DNA from: Arthrospiribacter ruber
Lineage (GTDB): Bacteria; Bacteroidota; Bacteroidia; Cytophagales; Cyclobacteriaceae
NCBI RefSeq assembly: GCF_019343195.1
Contig: NZ_RPHB01000001.1
Coordinates: 434,001 to 498,000 of the forward strand
Direction of reading: 5' to 3'
Length of the DNA: 64,000 nt
Below, one piece after another: positions 17,827-26,904 of the stretch (positions are counted from its first letter, which is position 1; every line of letters begins with the position of its first letter). The notes below the pieces were generated by a model that had not been told where the DNA came from, ran no database searches, and saw only the letters and a program-made list of their open reading frames with translations. The position numbers were made by a program, and so were the translations under genes.

Positions 17827-18549
17827 CTATTCTGTTGCCATTACTGCTTTGCCGCGTGTAGGGTTAGGGTTGAGGGTGTCAGTCTCTACCAGACCATCCC
17901 GCAAGCGGACTACTCTATGGGCATAATGTGCAATATCGTCCTCATGGGTTACCATGATGATGGTATTTCCTTTTTGGTGCAGTTCATGGAAGAGTTCCAT
18001 AATGTCGTAGGAAGTCTTGGTGTCCAAGTTACCTGTAGGCTCATCTGCCAAAATAATACTAGGATCATTTACCAGTGCCCTAGCGATGGCTACACGCTGT
18101 CTCTGACCCCCAGATAACTCATTGGGCTTGTGATGTACCCTGTCGCCCAATCCTACACTATCCAAAGCCTTGAATGCCTTCTCTTCTCTCTCAGTTTTTC
18201 CAAAGCCGGCATAGATCAGCGGTAAAGCCACATTTTCAAGGCAACTGGCCCTTGGCAAAAGGTTGAAAGTCTGAAATACAAAACCGATTTCTTTGTTCCT
18301 GATCTCAGCCAACTCATTTTCGCTCATGTCACTCACATCCTTCTCATTGAGAATGTAGGTTCCTGCGGTTGGGGTATCCAGACATCCGATGATATTCATC
18401 AAGGTAGACTTTCCTGAGCCAGATGGTCCCATAAAAGCCACATACTCTCCTTTATTGATTACAATGGACACAGATTTAAGGGCACGGACTTCTTCGCTGC
18501 CCATTCTGTATGTCTTTTGTATATCTTTGGTTTCTATGATTTTTTTCAT
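17827..18549 (-). CDS. ABC transporter ATP-binding protein (MacB/LolD-type)
   Basis: 240 residues with a complete ATPase: Walker [10 protein letters not shown] (about 41-49), Q-loop in [10 protein letters not shown], signature [15 protein letters not shown] (about 144-158), Walker [11 protein letters not shown] and the H-loop in MVTHEDD. The [13 protein letters not shown] and [23 protein letters not shown] segments place it with MacB/LolD-type ATPases that partner FtsX-like permeases for lipoprotein release or efflux. No permease gene lies next to it. It may serve permeases elsewhere, conceivably the two FtsX-type proteins near 45-50 kb, but that is speculation. Confidence 0.95.
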   Translation of the reverse strand: MKKIIETKDIQKTYRMGSEEVRALKSVSIVINKGEYVAFMGPSGSGKSTLMNIIGCLDTPTAGTYILNEKDVSDMSENELAEIRNKEIGFVFQTFNLLPRASCLENVALPLIYAGFGKTEREEKAFKALDSVGLGDRVHHKPNELSGGQRQRVAIARALVNDPSIILADEPTGNLDTKTSYDIMELFHELHQKGNTIIMVTHEDDIAHYAHRVVRLRDGLVETDTLNPNPTRGKAVMATE

Positions 18550-18576
18550 GCTGATGATTTTGGAAACAAGTTAATT

Positions 18577-18584
18577 CAAAAGTA
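18577..18584 (-). promoter_or_regulatory. -7 promoter box of the ABC ATPase gene
   Basis: Minus-strand TACTTTTG matches TAnnTTTG about 30 bp before the start codon; no clear -33 box. Confidence 0.45.
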
Positions 18585-18625
18585 ACTAAAGGTAAAAGGA
18601 TTTGTCTTTTTTACTATAAGAGGTT

Positions 18626-21406
18626 TTATAAATGCTCCATCTGGAGTTTTTCGATCTGATCGGTACTCAGCCATTCCTGCATGGTCTGCAGGGCAGTACT
18701 GGCATAATTGTCCAGTCCCAATTTCCTGCTCTCTTTCACAAAAAGAATCCAAAGCTTTGGGTCTTTGTTGAATTGAGTAGCCTCCTGAAGTAATTCATAA
18801 CGGATCATGGCTTCTTCGGTTTCCTGATATTTTTTCCAGATCAAAGGGCCGTAGTAAGCGTTGGTCCATATTTCATTTTTTATTTTCAAAGCCTCAGAAA
18901 TTTCTGAAGGCAGGGTTTTTTCCCCATAAACAAAGGAATACCACTCCGAAAGCTCCTTTTCCTCATACAAGCCTGCCAAAGCTTCGGCAAGTTTTGGTAA
19001 TAACCTCTGGAATGTTGCCTTGTCCAGCCAATGGATTTTATGCTTCATTATGGCATTGGCATATTGGGCTTTTAATTTGGCATCTGAGATTTTTTCAAAA
19101 TCACTCAAAAAAACTTCCGGTAATGCTCCATGGAACCTGGCTGCCATTTCATAAAACCCTGTAATTTCGTTTTCTCCCAAAACCCCATTATCATCCCATC
19201 TCATCCATTCAGGAAAAGCTTTTTCAAACCTGCTTTGAACCTGAATTGCCTCAATGGGTTTTCCGCCGTAATATAATGTAGCCAAATGATAAGGTTGAAT
19301 GCTCTCATAACCCTTGTCCACAGCTACCATAATGTCTCTTGCAGCTTTTTCCAAATCCCACTGTCCTATCAGGATCTGAGCGGCTAAGCTATGATAATAG
19401 CCGGCAGAATTGGGGTAGGATAGGGCCATTCCGTTAAGATTTTTTAATGTTTCGTTAAGCATCCCTTCCTGAAAGGTTCTCAAAAGACGGGATTCTTTAA
19501 AATTCCTTTCCTCAAAACTCATTTCCTGCTGGGCAATCAAGCTGTCCAATAGGGCAAGGTCCTCCTGGATAGGAGTAGTAACTTTATTACTCCACTGATT
19601 TCGAAGGGTAGCGGTCTTGAGGTGGAAGTTATCTGGAAGATCGGTAACCTTCATTTCAAAAGGTGCAAAATCACCTCTTTTATTGGCATAAACCAGATAA
19701 TTCAGCCTGTATATCTGTTCCTTGGATGATGCCTCAATTTCCTCATAATACAGGCCATGTTTGACTTCCAGTGCCAAAGCATTGGAGAGACTTACATCTA
19801 GATTTCCCGGGATGGTCTGAAGTGTACTGATGGCATCCACGGGTCTGTTGAGTTTGGAATAAAGCAGGCCGAGGTTATTTTTCAGGTAAGCATTGTCAGG
19901 GTAGATTTCCAATCCTTTTTCCAAATAAAACACAGCATCAAAAACCCTATCCATCTGATGAAGTCTGGAACTCAGCAAAAGGGTATTGGGGACCGTTGGC
20001 GCGGCATCAAAGGCTTCATAGAGATTTTCCATTGCCCTGCTTGGTTCTCTCAGTTGAAAACGCAGGTGGGCGGCGGCATTTTTGGCTTTTTGGTTTCTTC
20101 TGAATTGCTCCCAGCTGTTTTCATATAAAATGGCCGCTTCCAAAGGTCTGCCGGATTGATAATAATAATCCGCATGTATATTGGTACTTGCCGATGAAAG
20201 CTGTATAGCTATGATCGCATCTGCAAAAATGACCAAAATGACCAGGGCCATGATGGAACCGATTTTCATGTGGAAATAAGCAAAAAACTGGGGCTTGAAA
20301 AGGATCTTTTCTACATCTGTTCCTGAATTCAGCACCTGAGAAAAATTTGACATCAGGTAAATGAAAAACAAGAGTATAAGGGCAATCTGACCATAAAGAA
20401 AAAAGTGGTTGAAGAATTCGTAAAGCGGTTGGTTTTCTGAAAAGCCCGCTTTCCCCCAGGTAAGCAAGGCTATGGCAAAAGAAACCAGATATAAAGAAAG
20501 TGCCAGAAAGGGACTTCCAAACTGGTTCACCGACTGGGAAAGTTTAAGCTTTAGCACAGCATAGCCCATGCTTCCACTGATCAACATCAGTATGATGGGC
20601 GGAACGGTGGGGAAGGGGAGATTTACCTCGCCCATAATGTCCAGTAGTGTAAACAAAACCAATAGGAAATACAGGGCAAAAACAGCCAGAATATGCCAGG
20701 TGATTTTTAGTGAGGTTCCTTTGTTGAGTTTTATCAAAAACACAGTTGTGCCTGTCAAAAACGCATTTCCGATATGCAAGAGAAAAAGTGCCGATACTAT
20801 GGCCGCAGGAATACTCAGGTTTTCTGCGACCCAATGCAAAGGTTGGGAAATGTCAGAAAGGAAAACCAAAGTTAAGAGGGTACTCGTGCTGATCAGGAAA
20901 ATAACCGCAAACCGTAATGGTAAGGACCATTTTTCAGCAAAAAACGAAATCAGCACCACGGGTATTATAGTACCACAGATCATGGCAATAAGGGCGTAAT
21001 TGCTGGATAATCCTCCAATGTTCAGCCCGTTGATACCACTGAATGTCAACATAAAAATGAGCAAGGCTGTGGCACCGATGAAGTATAAGCCCCTCAAACC
21101 AGATATCAGCGCAAATGACAAATTGAGCAAAATCCAGACTAGCAGACCAAAGGCCAGGCTGACCAAAGGATAAGTTGCCGGAGGTAGGGATTCATAGTTT
21201 TGAAAAATCAGGAAATTGTCCAATTCCAAGGGAAACAACTCATATCCAAGCTGAATGAAATCCAAAGGGACTTCAGTGGCTTCTGTAAAGATTCCCGGCA
21301 CTACCGGAAGGATGCCATGGTCCCATATGAAAAAGCTGAAAATTGTGAAAAGGCCTCCTATAGTCGCCAGGACTATCGGGAGGCCTTTGAATAAGGTTTT
21401 ATCCAT
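18626..21406 (-). CDS. Large membrane protein with C-terminal TPR region
   Basis: 926 residues in two parts. Residues about 10-430 hold about ten to twelve hydrophobic helices without transport motifs. From about 440 the protein is soluble and TPR-like: YYQSGRPLEAAILYENSWEQ, then ENLYEAFDAAPTVPNTLLLS and EIYPDNAYLKNNLGLLYSKL, with degenerate repeats continuing to the end. No glycosyltransferase motif is visible. The gene follows gatC after 23 bp, so it is probably co-transcribed with it. A scaffold for envelope assembly is a guess; I cannot name a family. Confidence 0.75.
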   Translation of the reverse strand: MDKTLFKGLPIVLATIGGLFTIFSFFIWDHGILPVVPGIFTEATEVPLDFIQLGYELFPLELDNFLIFQNYESLPPATYPLVSLAFGLLVWILLNLSFALISGLRGLYFIGATALLIFMLTFSGINGLNIGGLSSNYALIAMICGTIIPVVLISFFAEKWSLPLRFAVIFLISTSTLLTLVFLSDISQPLHWVAENLSIPAAIVSALFLLHIGNAFLTGTTVFLIKLNKGTSLKITWHILAVFALYFLLVLFTLLDIMGEVNLPFPTVPPIILMLISGSMGYAVLKLKLSQSVNQFGSPFLALSLYLVSFAIALLTWGKAGFSENQPLYEFFNHFFLYGQIALILLFFIYLMSNFSQVLNSGTDVEKILFKPQFFAYFHMKIGSIMALVILVIFADAIIAIQLSSASTNIHADYYYQSGRPLEAAILYENSWEQFRRNQKAKNAAAHLRFQLREPSRAMENLYEAFDAAPTVPNTLLLSSRLHQMDRVFDAVFYLEKGLEIYPDNAYLKNNLGLLYSKLNRPVDAISTLQTIPGNLDVSLSNALALEVKHGLYYEEIEASSKEQIYRLNYLVYANKRGDFAPFEMKVTDLPDNFHLKTATLRNQWSNKVTTPIQEDLALLDSLIAQQEMSFEERNFKESRLLRTFQEGMLNETLKNLNGMALSYPNSAGYYHSLAAQILIGQWDLEKAARDIMVAVDKGYESIQPYHLATLYYGGKPIEAIQVQSRFEKAFPEWMRWDDNGVLGENEITGFYEMAARFHGALPEVFLSDFEKISDAKLKAQYANAIMKHKIHWLDKATFQRLLPKLAEALAGLYEEKELSEWYSFVYGEKTLPSEISEALKIKNEIWTNAYYGPLIWKKYQETEEAMIRYELLQEATQFNKDPKLWILFVKESRKLGLDNYASTALQTMQEWLSTDQIEKLQMEHL

Positions 21407-21429
21407 CTATGGGAAATTTTAATACTTTT

Positions 21430-21717
21430 TTATTCAAGAACTTTGGGAACTCTGAAGTAGTCAGAATCTTTTTGTGGAGCATTGGAAAGAGCCTTGTCAT
21501 GAGCTAGATGTTCTCCTACTTCATCTGCACGAAGTACATTTACCTCAGAAGACATGGTGGTAAGTGGTTCAATCCCTTCGGTATCTACTTCATTGAGCTG
21601 GTCCACCCAATCCAGAATCTGACTCATGTCATTTTTGATTTTCTCAGCTCCTGTTTCATCAAATTCCAGTCTGGCCAGATGGGCCATTTTTTTCACTGTG
21701 TTTAGGTCTACTTTCAT
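21430..21717 (-). CDS. gatC: Asp-tRNA(Asn)/Glu-tRNA(Gln) amidotransferase subunit C
   Basis: 95 residues from the ATG at 21717; the frame is open 48 bp further upstream, but MKVDLNTVKKMAHLARLEFD is the usual GatC start. The C subunit stabilises GatA in the GatCAB complex that converts misacylated Glu-tRNA(Gln) or Asp-tRNA(Asn) to the correct aminoacyl-tRNA. Typical features are the helical N-terminus, ILDWVDQLNEVDTEGIEPLT and the C-terminal FRVPKVLE. gatA and gatB are not nearby, a common arrangement outside Firmicutes. The membrane/TPR gene follows on the same strand. Confidence 0.93.
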   Translation of the reverse strand: MKVDLNTVKKMAHLARLEFDETGAEKIKNDMSQILDWVDQLNEVDTEGIEPLTTMSSEVNVLRADEVGEHLAHDKALSNAPQKDSDYFRVPKVLE

Positions 21718-21801
21718 TTGGTTTATACTTTTGGTCGAACTGTTCTCTCTTTCCCGAGATTTCACTTGAAAGGGAGATATACGACATTAACAACTACGTG
21801 T

Positions 21802-22548
21802 TTATATAGATTTTATTGTTTCAGGATTGTCTTTCCACAATTGGCTTTGGATGGTATCAAAACACATTTGTTTTAGTTCCGGTACCTGCCGGGCAGTCAT
21901 TCCCACCGTTGGAATAGGAGGGTGAATGACAATTTTCCCTCTTTTAAAATTCAAAAGAAGCTTCCCGTCATCAGGCAAAATTAAATGATTATATGATAAG
22001 GTGACAGGAATCAGGGGGATTTGTTTGTCAATGGCAAGGCTGAATGCCCCATCTTTGAATTTGCTCATCAATGGTGGATTGGTACTTGTAATTCCTCCTT
22101 CTGGATAAATGACAATGCTGCTTCCCTTGTTGATGTGTTTTTTTGCCCTTAACAATACCTCTCCACGGCTCTTGAGACTGCTACGGTCTACAGCTATATG
22201 TAAGCGACTGAAATAATATCCAAACAGTGGGATCTTTCTGATGGAGCTTTTGCCGATGTAGACCACATCTCCAGGGAAAAAACCACTCATGGCAATGTCA
22301 ATGTAGGAAAAATGATTGGCCGCAAATACATAAGATTGCCCTTTTCGGATGTGCTCCCTGCCTTCAATTTTTATGGGCAAAAAGATTAATGTGAAATAAA
22401 CCTTTGCCCAGAATTGATTGACCTTTCTGCCATAAGCTTCCCAATGAGGGATCCAGATACAGGTGAGAAACACCGGGAAAAGGATCAGAAAGCTGATCAA
22501 GAACAGGAGTCCTGCATATAAGGTATATATCCTTCTGAGTAGCGTCAT
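21802..22548 (-). CDS. 1-acyl-sn-glycerol-3-phosphate acyltransferase (PlsC-like)
   Basis: 248 residues with an N-terminal membrane segment (about 10-35). Acyltransferase block I is seen as AANHFSYIDIA (NHXSXXD form, about residues 76-86), block II near IPLFGYYF, and block III as IYPEGGITST (about 147-156). It acylates lysophosphatidic acid to phosphatidic acid at the inner membrane. Its ATG overlaps the stop of the upstream truncated haemoglobin gene by 4 bp, so translation is coupled. Paralogues in aminolipid synthesis share these motifs, so the acceptor is not certain. Confidence 0.9.
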   Translation of the reverse strand: MTLLRRIYTLYAGLLFLISFLILFPVFLTCIWIPHWEAYGRKVNQFWAKVYFTLIFLPIKIEGREHIRKGQSYVFAANHFSYIDIAMSGFFPGDVVYIGKSSIRKIPLFGYYFSRLHIAVDRSSLKSRGEVLLRAKKHINKGSSIVIYPEGGITSTNPPLMSKFKDGAFSLAIDKQIPLIPVTLSYNHLILPDDGKLLLNFKRGKIVIHPPIPTVGMTARQVPELKQMCFDTIQSQLWKDNPETIKSI

Positions 22549-22922
22549 TCTTTGTTGATCATATGGTTGGCTACCTTAATGAAGTAGGACATCATTTGTT
22601 CTCTGACAGGAATGTCCATTTCTGTTTTGTCCATTGCCTTAAACATGCAATTGAGCCAAAGATTTCGCATTTTTCCATCAATAGCCCATTGAAAATGTCT
22701 TCTTCTGAGCATGGGATGACCTCTTTTCTCCAGATAAGTGTGAGGACCTCCAAAGACATGCAGCAAAAATAAAAACAGCCTTTCTTCGGCGTCGGTGAGG
22801 TCTTCATCCGGATAGAGTTTTCTTAAATCAGGAGTCTGTCTTACCTGAATATAAAACTCGTGAACCAAGGACTTGATCTTTTCCTCTCCCAAAGACTCAT
22901 AAATACTTTCTCCCGAATTCAT
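22545..22922 (-). CDS. Group II truncated haemoglobin
   Basis: 125 residues, the size of trHbO-type globins. It has the 2-over-2 fold markers: YESLGEEKIKSLVHEFYIQV at the N-terminus, FLFLLHVFGGPHTYLEKRGHP in the E/F region (interrupted by the expected proximal-side turn), then RRRHFQWAID with the haem-ligand His, and RNLWLNCM, the Trp-G8-like region. Group II globins bind O2/NO and are linked to nitrosative stress or electron transfer. It is translationally coupled to plsC (ATGA overlap), an unusual pairing of a globin with phospholipid synthesis. Confidence 0.92.
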   Translation of the reverse strand: MNSGESIYESLGEEKIKSLVHEFYIQVRQTPDLRKLYPDEDLTDAEERLFLFLLHVFGGPHTYLEKRGHPMLRRRHFQWAIDGKMRNLWLNCMFKAMDKTEMDIPVREQMMSYFIKVANHMINKE

Positions 22923-23062
22923 CCGACGAAAGTAGCCAATGATTGCTTTTTTTGAAAACTTAGTCGGGTATGTTTTCCGCTAAATGGAAAGTGTATGGGT
23001 TATAATTCTAATCCAAACCAAAACTTTGTTCATTTAGCCTATCACCCAATTTTTAAAATTTG

Positions 23063-23070
23063 TATTTTTG
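23063..23070 (+). promoter_or_regulatory. -7 promoter box of the M19-like peptidase gene
   Basis: TATTTTTG matches TAnnTTTG, 55 bp before the chosen ATG. A TTTG adjoins it, but no -33 box at normal spacing is seen. Confidence 0.45.
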
Positions 23071-23124
23071 ATAGAAGTAAGTATTTCATTTTCAGTTAGT
23101 TGTTTAGTTTTAAATTTTGTTGTC

Positions 23125-24804
23125 ATGGAAAAATATTTTGATTCTCACCTTCATATTACCATGAAGAGCCAATTCTCTCTTCAGGACGACCCGACCAATC
23201 CATGGTCCACCATTACTTTCTCGGATATCTCCGAAGGGCTAAGTTTTTTGCACCGTTGTCTGGGCAAGGCCATGTTTGAAAAAACATTTGTGTCCCAATC
23301 CTCTCCTGATCAACTTCTAAATTCCAATTACCAATTGGCCATGGTGGCCTTATTTTATCCGGACAAAGGTCTCCTAAAAGCCATTGAGCAAAAAACCGTT
23401 TTTATGAATCTTCTGGAAAAAAAACAGGGGACAGGTTTTGGAAAGATTTTGAGCTTCAGGAGATTTCACGAACTGATCAACGAGAAAAATCCGATCGATG
23501 TAGTCAGAAATGACCTCGAGCTTTTGAAAATGGAGGATCCCAAAGGCAGGAAGTATCAGTTATTGAAAAAGAAGGTGGATTTTGATCCTGACAAAAATAA
23601 TACACTCAACCTGGCTTTTACCGTAGAAGGCCTGCATTGTCTGGCCTCGGACCTCAAAGGAGATCAGCTGGCCAATGGGGCTGATAAAACCATCCGTAAT
23701 CTTGATGCGCTATTGGAAGATTACCCGATCAAAATCGTATCTATCAATATCACCCACATAGACAATAGCAACCAGATTTTTTGTAATCAGGCCTACGCCA
23801 TGGATGGGATGCGGGCAAGCGGATTTAGGGAAGTTGAATTGAGACCAATCGGTGATGGACTTACCAATGAAGGGAAGAAAATCATCAAGGCACTTGAAGA
23901 AAGGGGAATTCTGACCGATACCAAACATATGAGCGTGGTGGCCCGGAAGGAATTTTATAAATGGAGAAAAACAGAAGGTATAACATCACCGATAGTTTGC
24001 TCTCATGGAGGGCTGACAGGTATTTGGTTTGACCAAAGTGATGAGAGGTTCACAGATTATATACTAGAGTCAAGAAAAATCGGTGAACATCAGCGCTTCA
24101 GGCTTGGGAAGCCGATCAAATATAAAAAAGGTAAGGTCTACGATCAGATAGGTTTCAATGCCAGTACCATCAACCTTTTCAATGAAGACATTAAGGAGAT
24201 TTTTGACTCAGATGGGCTTTTGGGGATCTCGCTGGATCAAAGGGTCTTAGGCTATTCGGGTGTTTTCAAAACCGGAACTGGTCATGTGACCAACAATGTG
24301 CTGACAGGCTCTGCAGGGATATGGAATGGCATCAATTGGGTCACTGATACTGACTTTGTTTCTTTAGCCGAGTGTAAGGACAGTGGATTTCAAAGCAATA
24401 GGCCCCATGGATATGCCTGGAGAAATTGTGTGGATGCCGATGCATTGGACAAGATGGTCAATAAAAATATCAACAATGTCAGAGAGATTCATTTTTTACA
24501 TTTCGCTTTTCATATTCTGCATTGTATGATTTTGGGAAGGCAGTGGGACAGTCAAAATGGGGTGGAAAAGGTGCTCTGTCACATGCTTTGTATTGGTTCG
24601 GATTACGACGGGATGATTGAGAGTATCCTGACCTCTAAAGATTCCACTCAGATCCACTTGCTAAGAAGAAAGTTTGTGCAGGATTTTCCAGGAATTTTGA
24701 AGGACAACAAGGTAGAGCTCCCCAAGAATTTATCTATCGAAAAAGTAGCAAATAGGATCTTTTTTGAAAATGGGAGAGATTTTGTCCTGAAAAGGTTGGT
24801 CTAA
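23125..24804 (+). CDS. M19-like dipeptidase (membrane dipeptidase family), long form
   Basis: 559 residues from ATG 23125; an upstream in-frame start would add 19 hydrophobic residues of doubtful reality. The zinc-amidohydrolase pattern of family M19 is present: DSHLHI near the start, a Glu in AFTVEGLHCL, LTDTKHMS, VCSHGGL and GSDYDG near the C-terminus. The usual M19 enzyme has about 350-400 residues; the extra 150 or so lie mainly between the first and second motifs and near the middle. No signal peptide is visible. Family enzymes cleave L,D- or D,D-dipeptides. The substrate of this long form is unknown. Confidence 0.8.
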   Translation: MEKYFDSHLHITMKSQFSLQDDPTNPWSTITFSDISEGLSFLHRCLGKAMFEKTFVSQSSPDQLLNSNYQLAMVALFYPDKGLLKAIEQKTVFMNLLEKKQGTGFGKILSFRRFHELINEKNPIDVVRNDLELLKMEDPKGRKYQLLKKKVDFDPDKNNTLNLAFTVEGLHCLASDLKGDQLANGADKTIRNLDALLEDYPIKIVSINITHIDNSNQIFCNQAYAMDGMRASGFREVELRPIGDGLTNEGKKIIKALEERGILTDTKHMSVVARKEFYKWRKTEGITSPIVCSHGGLTGIWFDQSDERFTDYILESRKIGEHQRFRLGKPIKYKKGKVYDQIGFNASTINLFNEDIKEIFDSDGLLGISLDQRVLGYSGVFKTGTGHVTNNVLTGSAGIWNGINWVTDTDFVSLAECKDSGFQSNRPHGYAWRNCVDADALDKMVNKNINNVREIHFLHFAFHILHCMILGRQWDSQNGVEKVLCHMLCIGSDYDGMIESILTSKDSTQIHLLRRKFVQDFPGILKDNKVELPKNLSIEKVANRIFFENGRDFVLKRLV

Positions 24805-25070
24805 TAGGGCTGGAATGATATTTGGCTCTTTTCGTACATGTGTATCCGTTTCAATGTGTTTTGCTTGAAGGTTCAATTATTTGATGAATAAAATTAAATC
24901 CAAAGGAGAAGGCTTCTGATGGACAGTGAACTGTCTTATAAGTCATCATGGATTGACCTTAGGTAATGCCAATGAATGAGGATTCACATTTTGATTTTCC
25001 AACCTTTAAATAAAAGATAATGACACTATTAAAAACCACAACCCACGTATTCTTCCCTATTACCATGACC

Positions 25071-25253
25071 ATGAAGAAATCTGGAGATGATGTCGATAAG
25101 GGAACAAAAAGAAAAGATCCTTCGAAATCTGATGGAGCAAAGCCTCCTACCAAAGAAGAATACCGCAAAATCCAGGAGGAAAAAGAAGATGGAGGAGAAG
25201 AGAATACCGGGCAGGAAGTAGACAATGAGAAGAAAGACAAAAACCAAAAATAG
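25071..25253 (+). CDS. Small, highly charged hypothetical protein
   Basis: 60 codons from ATG 25071 (another ATG lies 6 bp upstream, and a longer frame reaches 25020). The product is almost entirely Lys/Glu/Asp/Gly (KKSGDDVDKGTKRKDPSKSD and so on) and probably disordered. No motif is recognised. A strong terminator lies 20 bp after the stop, which supports real transcription. Low complexity makes a chance frame possible. Confidence 0.4.
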   Translation: MKKSGDDVDKGTKRKDPSKSDGAKPPTKEEYRKIQEEKEDGGEENTGQEVDNEKKDKNQK

Positions 25254-25272
25254 GTTTTTTCATTTTCAAACC

Positions 25273-25317
25273 AAGAGGATATCCTGCCACAAAAAGGGGC
25301 AGGATATCCTCTTTTTT
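25273..25317. terminator. Strong bidirectional intrinsic terminator
   Basis: Perfect 16-bp arms AAGAGGATATCCTGCC (273-288) and GGCAGGATATCCTCTT (298-313) with a 9-nt loop and a T-tract. It lies between the small charged gene (+) and nfeD (-). Confidence 0.92.
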
Positions 25318-25379
25318 CTTTAATCAGACCCTGACATTAATTTAGAGAAATAACCTGCAGATTAATACTAATATCCATA

Positions 25380-26738
25380 CTACCCTTTTTTAACTTTGAG
25401 AGAAGTTCCCTCTGTGCTGATGACTTTTATTTTTTCTCCTTTATCGATAAACTCACCTCTAGAGTATGCATCATAGATTTCGTCTTCGATTTCCACTTTC
25501 CCGCTGGGCATTAGTCTGGTGTGGGCAATTCCTTCTTTGCCCAAAAGGTCATCCTGATATGAGGTAGAGGTGTAACCCTCTTCTCTTCTTTGAGTTGAGG
25601 CCAGTGCAATCGTGGAAAAAGCCCTCCACTGATTGACTTTGGGTGCAAAGAAGAAAATCAATCCTATGGCAGTGACTGCTGCCAGGATCACGGTCAACAA
25701 GGCTGCAAACAGGTCTCCCGATGGGACAAAGGTAAAGTCAAAGGCATCATTGGGTACCATCCCCAAGGTGAGCCCGGTTAATATGCCGATAATTCCCAGT
25801 ATCCCAAAAATGCCAAACCCGGGAATCACGAAGATTTCGACCAAAAGCAGGATACAACCGACTATAAATACGGCTATTTCCCAATTTTGCGCGAGGCCGA
25901 TTAGGTAATAAGGTATAAAATAAAGAATGATGGCTATTACAGAGGCTGCAAGAGGAAAACCTACCCCTGGCGTTTGAATTTCGAAATAAATTCCGGCAAA
26001 GATGATCAGGATCAAAAAGCCACTAACTGCTGGATTGAGGAAGAAGGCAATGATGTTTTCCACATTAGAAGTCTGATAGGAAATGAGTTCATAGTCTTCG
26101 AGATTCTGTTTGGCGATCACTTCCTCAAGGGAATTCGCCTGACCTTCTGCAAAACCATTGGCAATGGCTTCAGATACGGAAAAGGTGATCACTGATCCTT
26201 TTTGACTGACTCCTTCGACTTCAAGGTTTTCATCCACCATGGCTTCCGCTATCTTGGGGTTTCGACCTTTGGCTTCGGCAGTACTCCTCATCATGGATCG
26301 CATATAAGATTGATATTTGTCCGGGGCGGCTTCTCCTCCTCCTCCCATGACAACTGTTGCTGCACCGATACTTGCACCTGGGGCCATATATATGCTGTCG
26401 CAGGCAATGGAAATCAATGCACCGGCAGAAGCTGCATCTTTATTGATCCAAACATGGATAGGTTTGGTTTCCTCCAAGATCATGGTCCGGATATCATCGG
26501 CATCATTGACCGCTCCTCCGTAAGTGTCCATTTCAATGATGATGAGATCGGCACCTTTATTTTTGGCATCTTCCAGCGCCAGACGGACTTTTCTGTTCAT
26601 GCGCGGATCGATGTTGTCATCAATTTTAAAAGTATATACCGTCTTTTTTCCCTGCTCAAGGCTGTCACTTTCCTGGGCCAGAAGTGGAGCAGAAAGGGTG
26701 ATAAAGAGAAAAAACAGGTTGAAAAGGGTATTATTCAT
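25380..26738 (-). CDS. NfeD-family membrane-bound serine protease (ClpP-class)
   Basis: 452 residues from ATG 26738 (an upstream in-frame ATG would put 13 odd residues before the signal peptide). A signal peptide covers 1-22. The ClpP-type protease domain (about 30-215) includes INKDAASAGALISIACDSIY with its catalytic Ser and MAPGASIGAATVVMGG. About four membrane helices follow (235-370), then a C-terminal NfeD/OB domain (GIAHTRLMPSGKVEIEDEIY). Family proteases cleave stomatin-like membrane partners; no stomatin gene is adjacent. Membrane protein quality control is the likely role. Confidence 0.92.
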   Translation of the reverse strand: MNNTLFNLFFLFITLSAPLLAQESDSLEQGKKTVYTFKIDDNIDPRMNRKVRLALEDAKNKGADLIIIEMDTYGGAVNDADDIRTMILEETKPIHVWINKDAASAGALISIACDSIYMAPGASIGAATVVMGGGGEAAPDKYQSYMRSMMRSTAEAKGRNPKIAEAMVDENLEVEGVSQKGSVITFSVSEAIANGFAEGQANSLEEVIAKQNLEDYELISYQTSNVENIIAFFLNPAVSGFLILIIFAGIYFEIQTPGVGFPLAASVIAIILYFIPYYLIGLAQNWEIAVFIVGCILLLVEIFVIPGFGIFGILGIIGILTGLTLGMVPNDAFDFTFVPSGDLFAALLTVILAAVTAIGLIFFFAPKVNQWRAFSTIALASTQRREEGYTSTSYQDDLLGKEGIAHTRLMPSGKVEIEDEIYDAYSRGEFIDKGEKIKVISTEGTSLKVKKG

Positions 26739-26904
26739 GAGTTTTTTGTTTGACAATTGAAATATAGTAATAATCATGGATATCCAAATTTCGATAAAGC
26801 CGTTACAGACTTATAAGCAAAACCAATCCCCGTAATGCTTGTTCATTTCCTTGCAATTGATAAAATTAATCTGAAATTTGCGCTCAATTAATTCCCCATT
26901 AAAA

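Noticed and set aside
24922-24935. Palindrome GACAGTGAACTGTC after the M19-like gene
   Set aside because: Only 6-bp arms without T-tract; too weak to call an operator or terminator.
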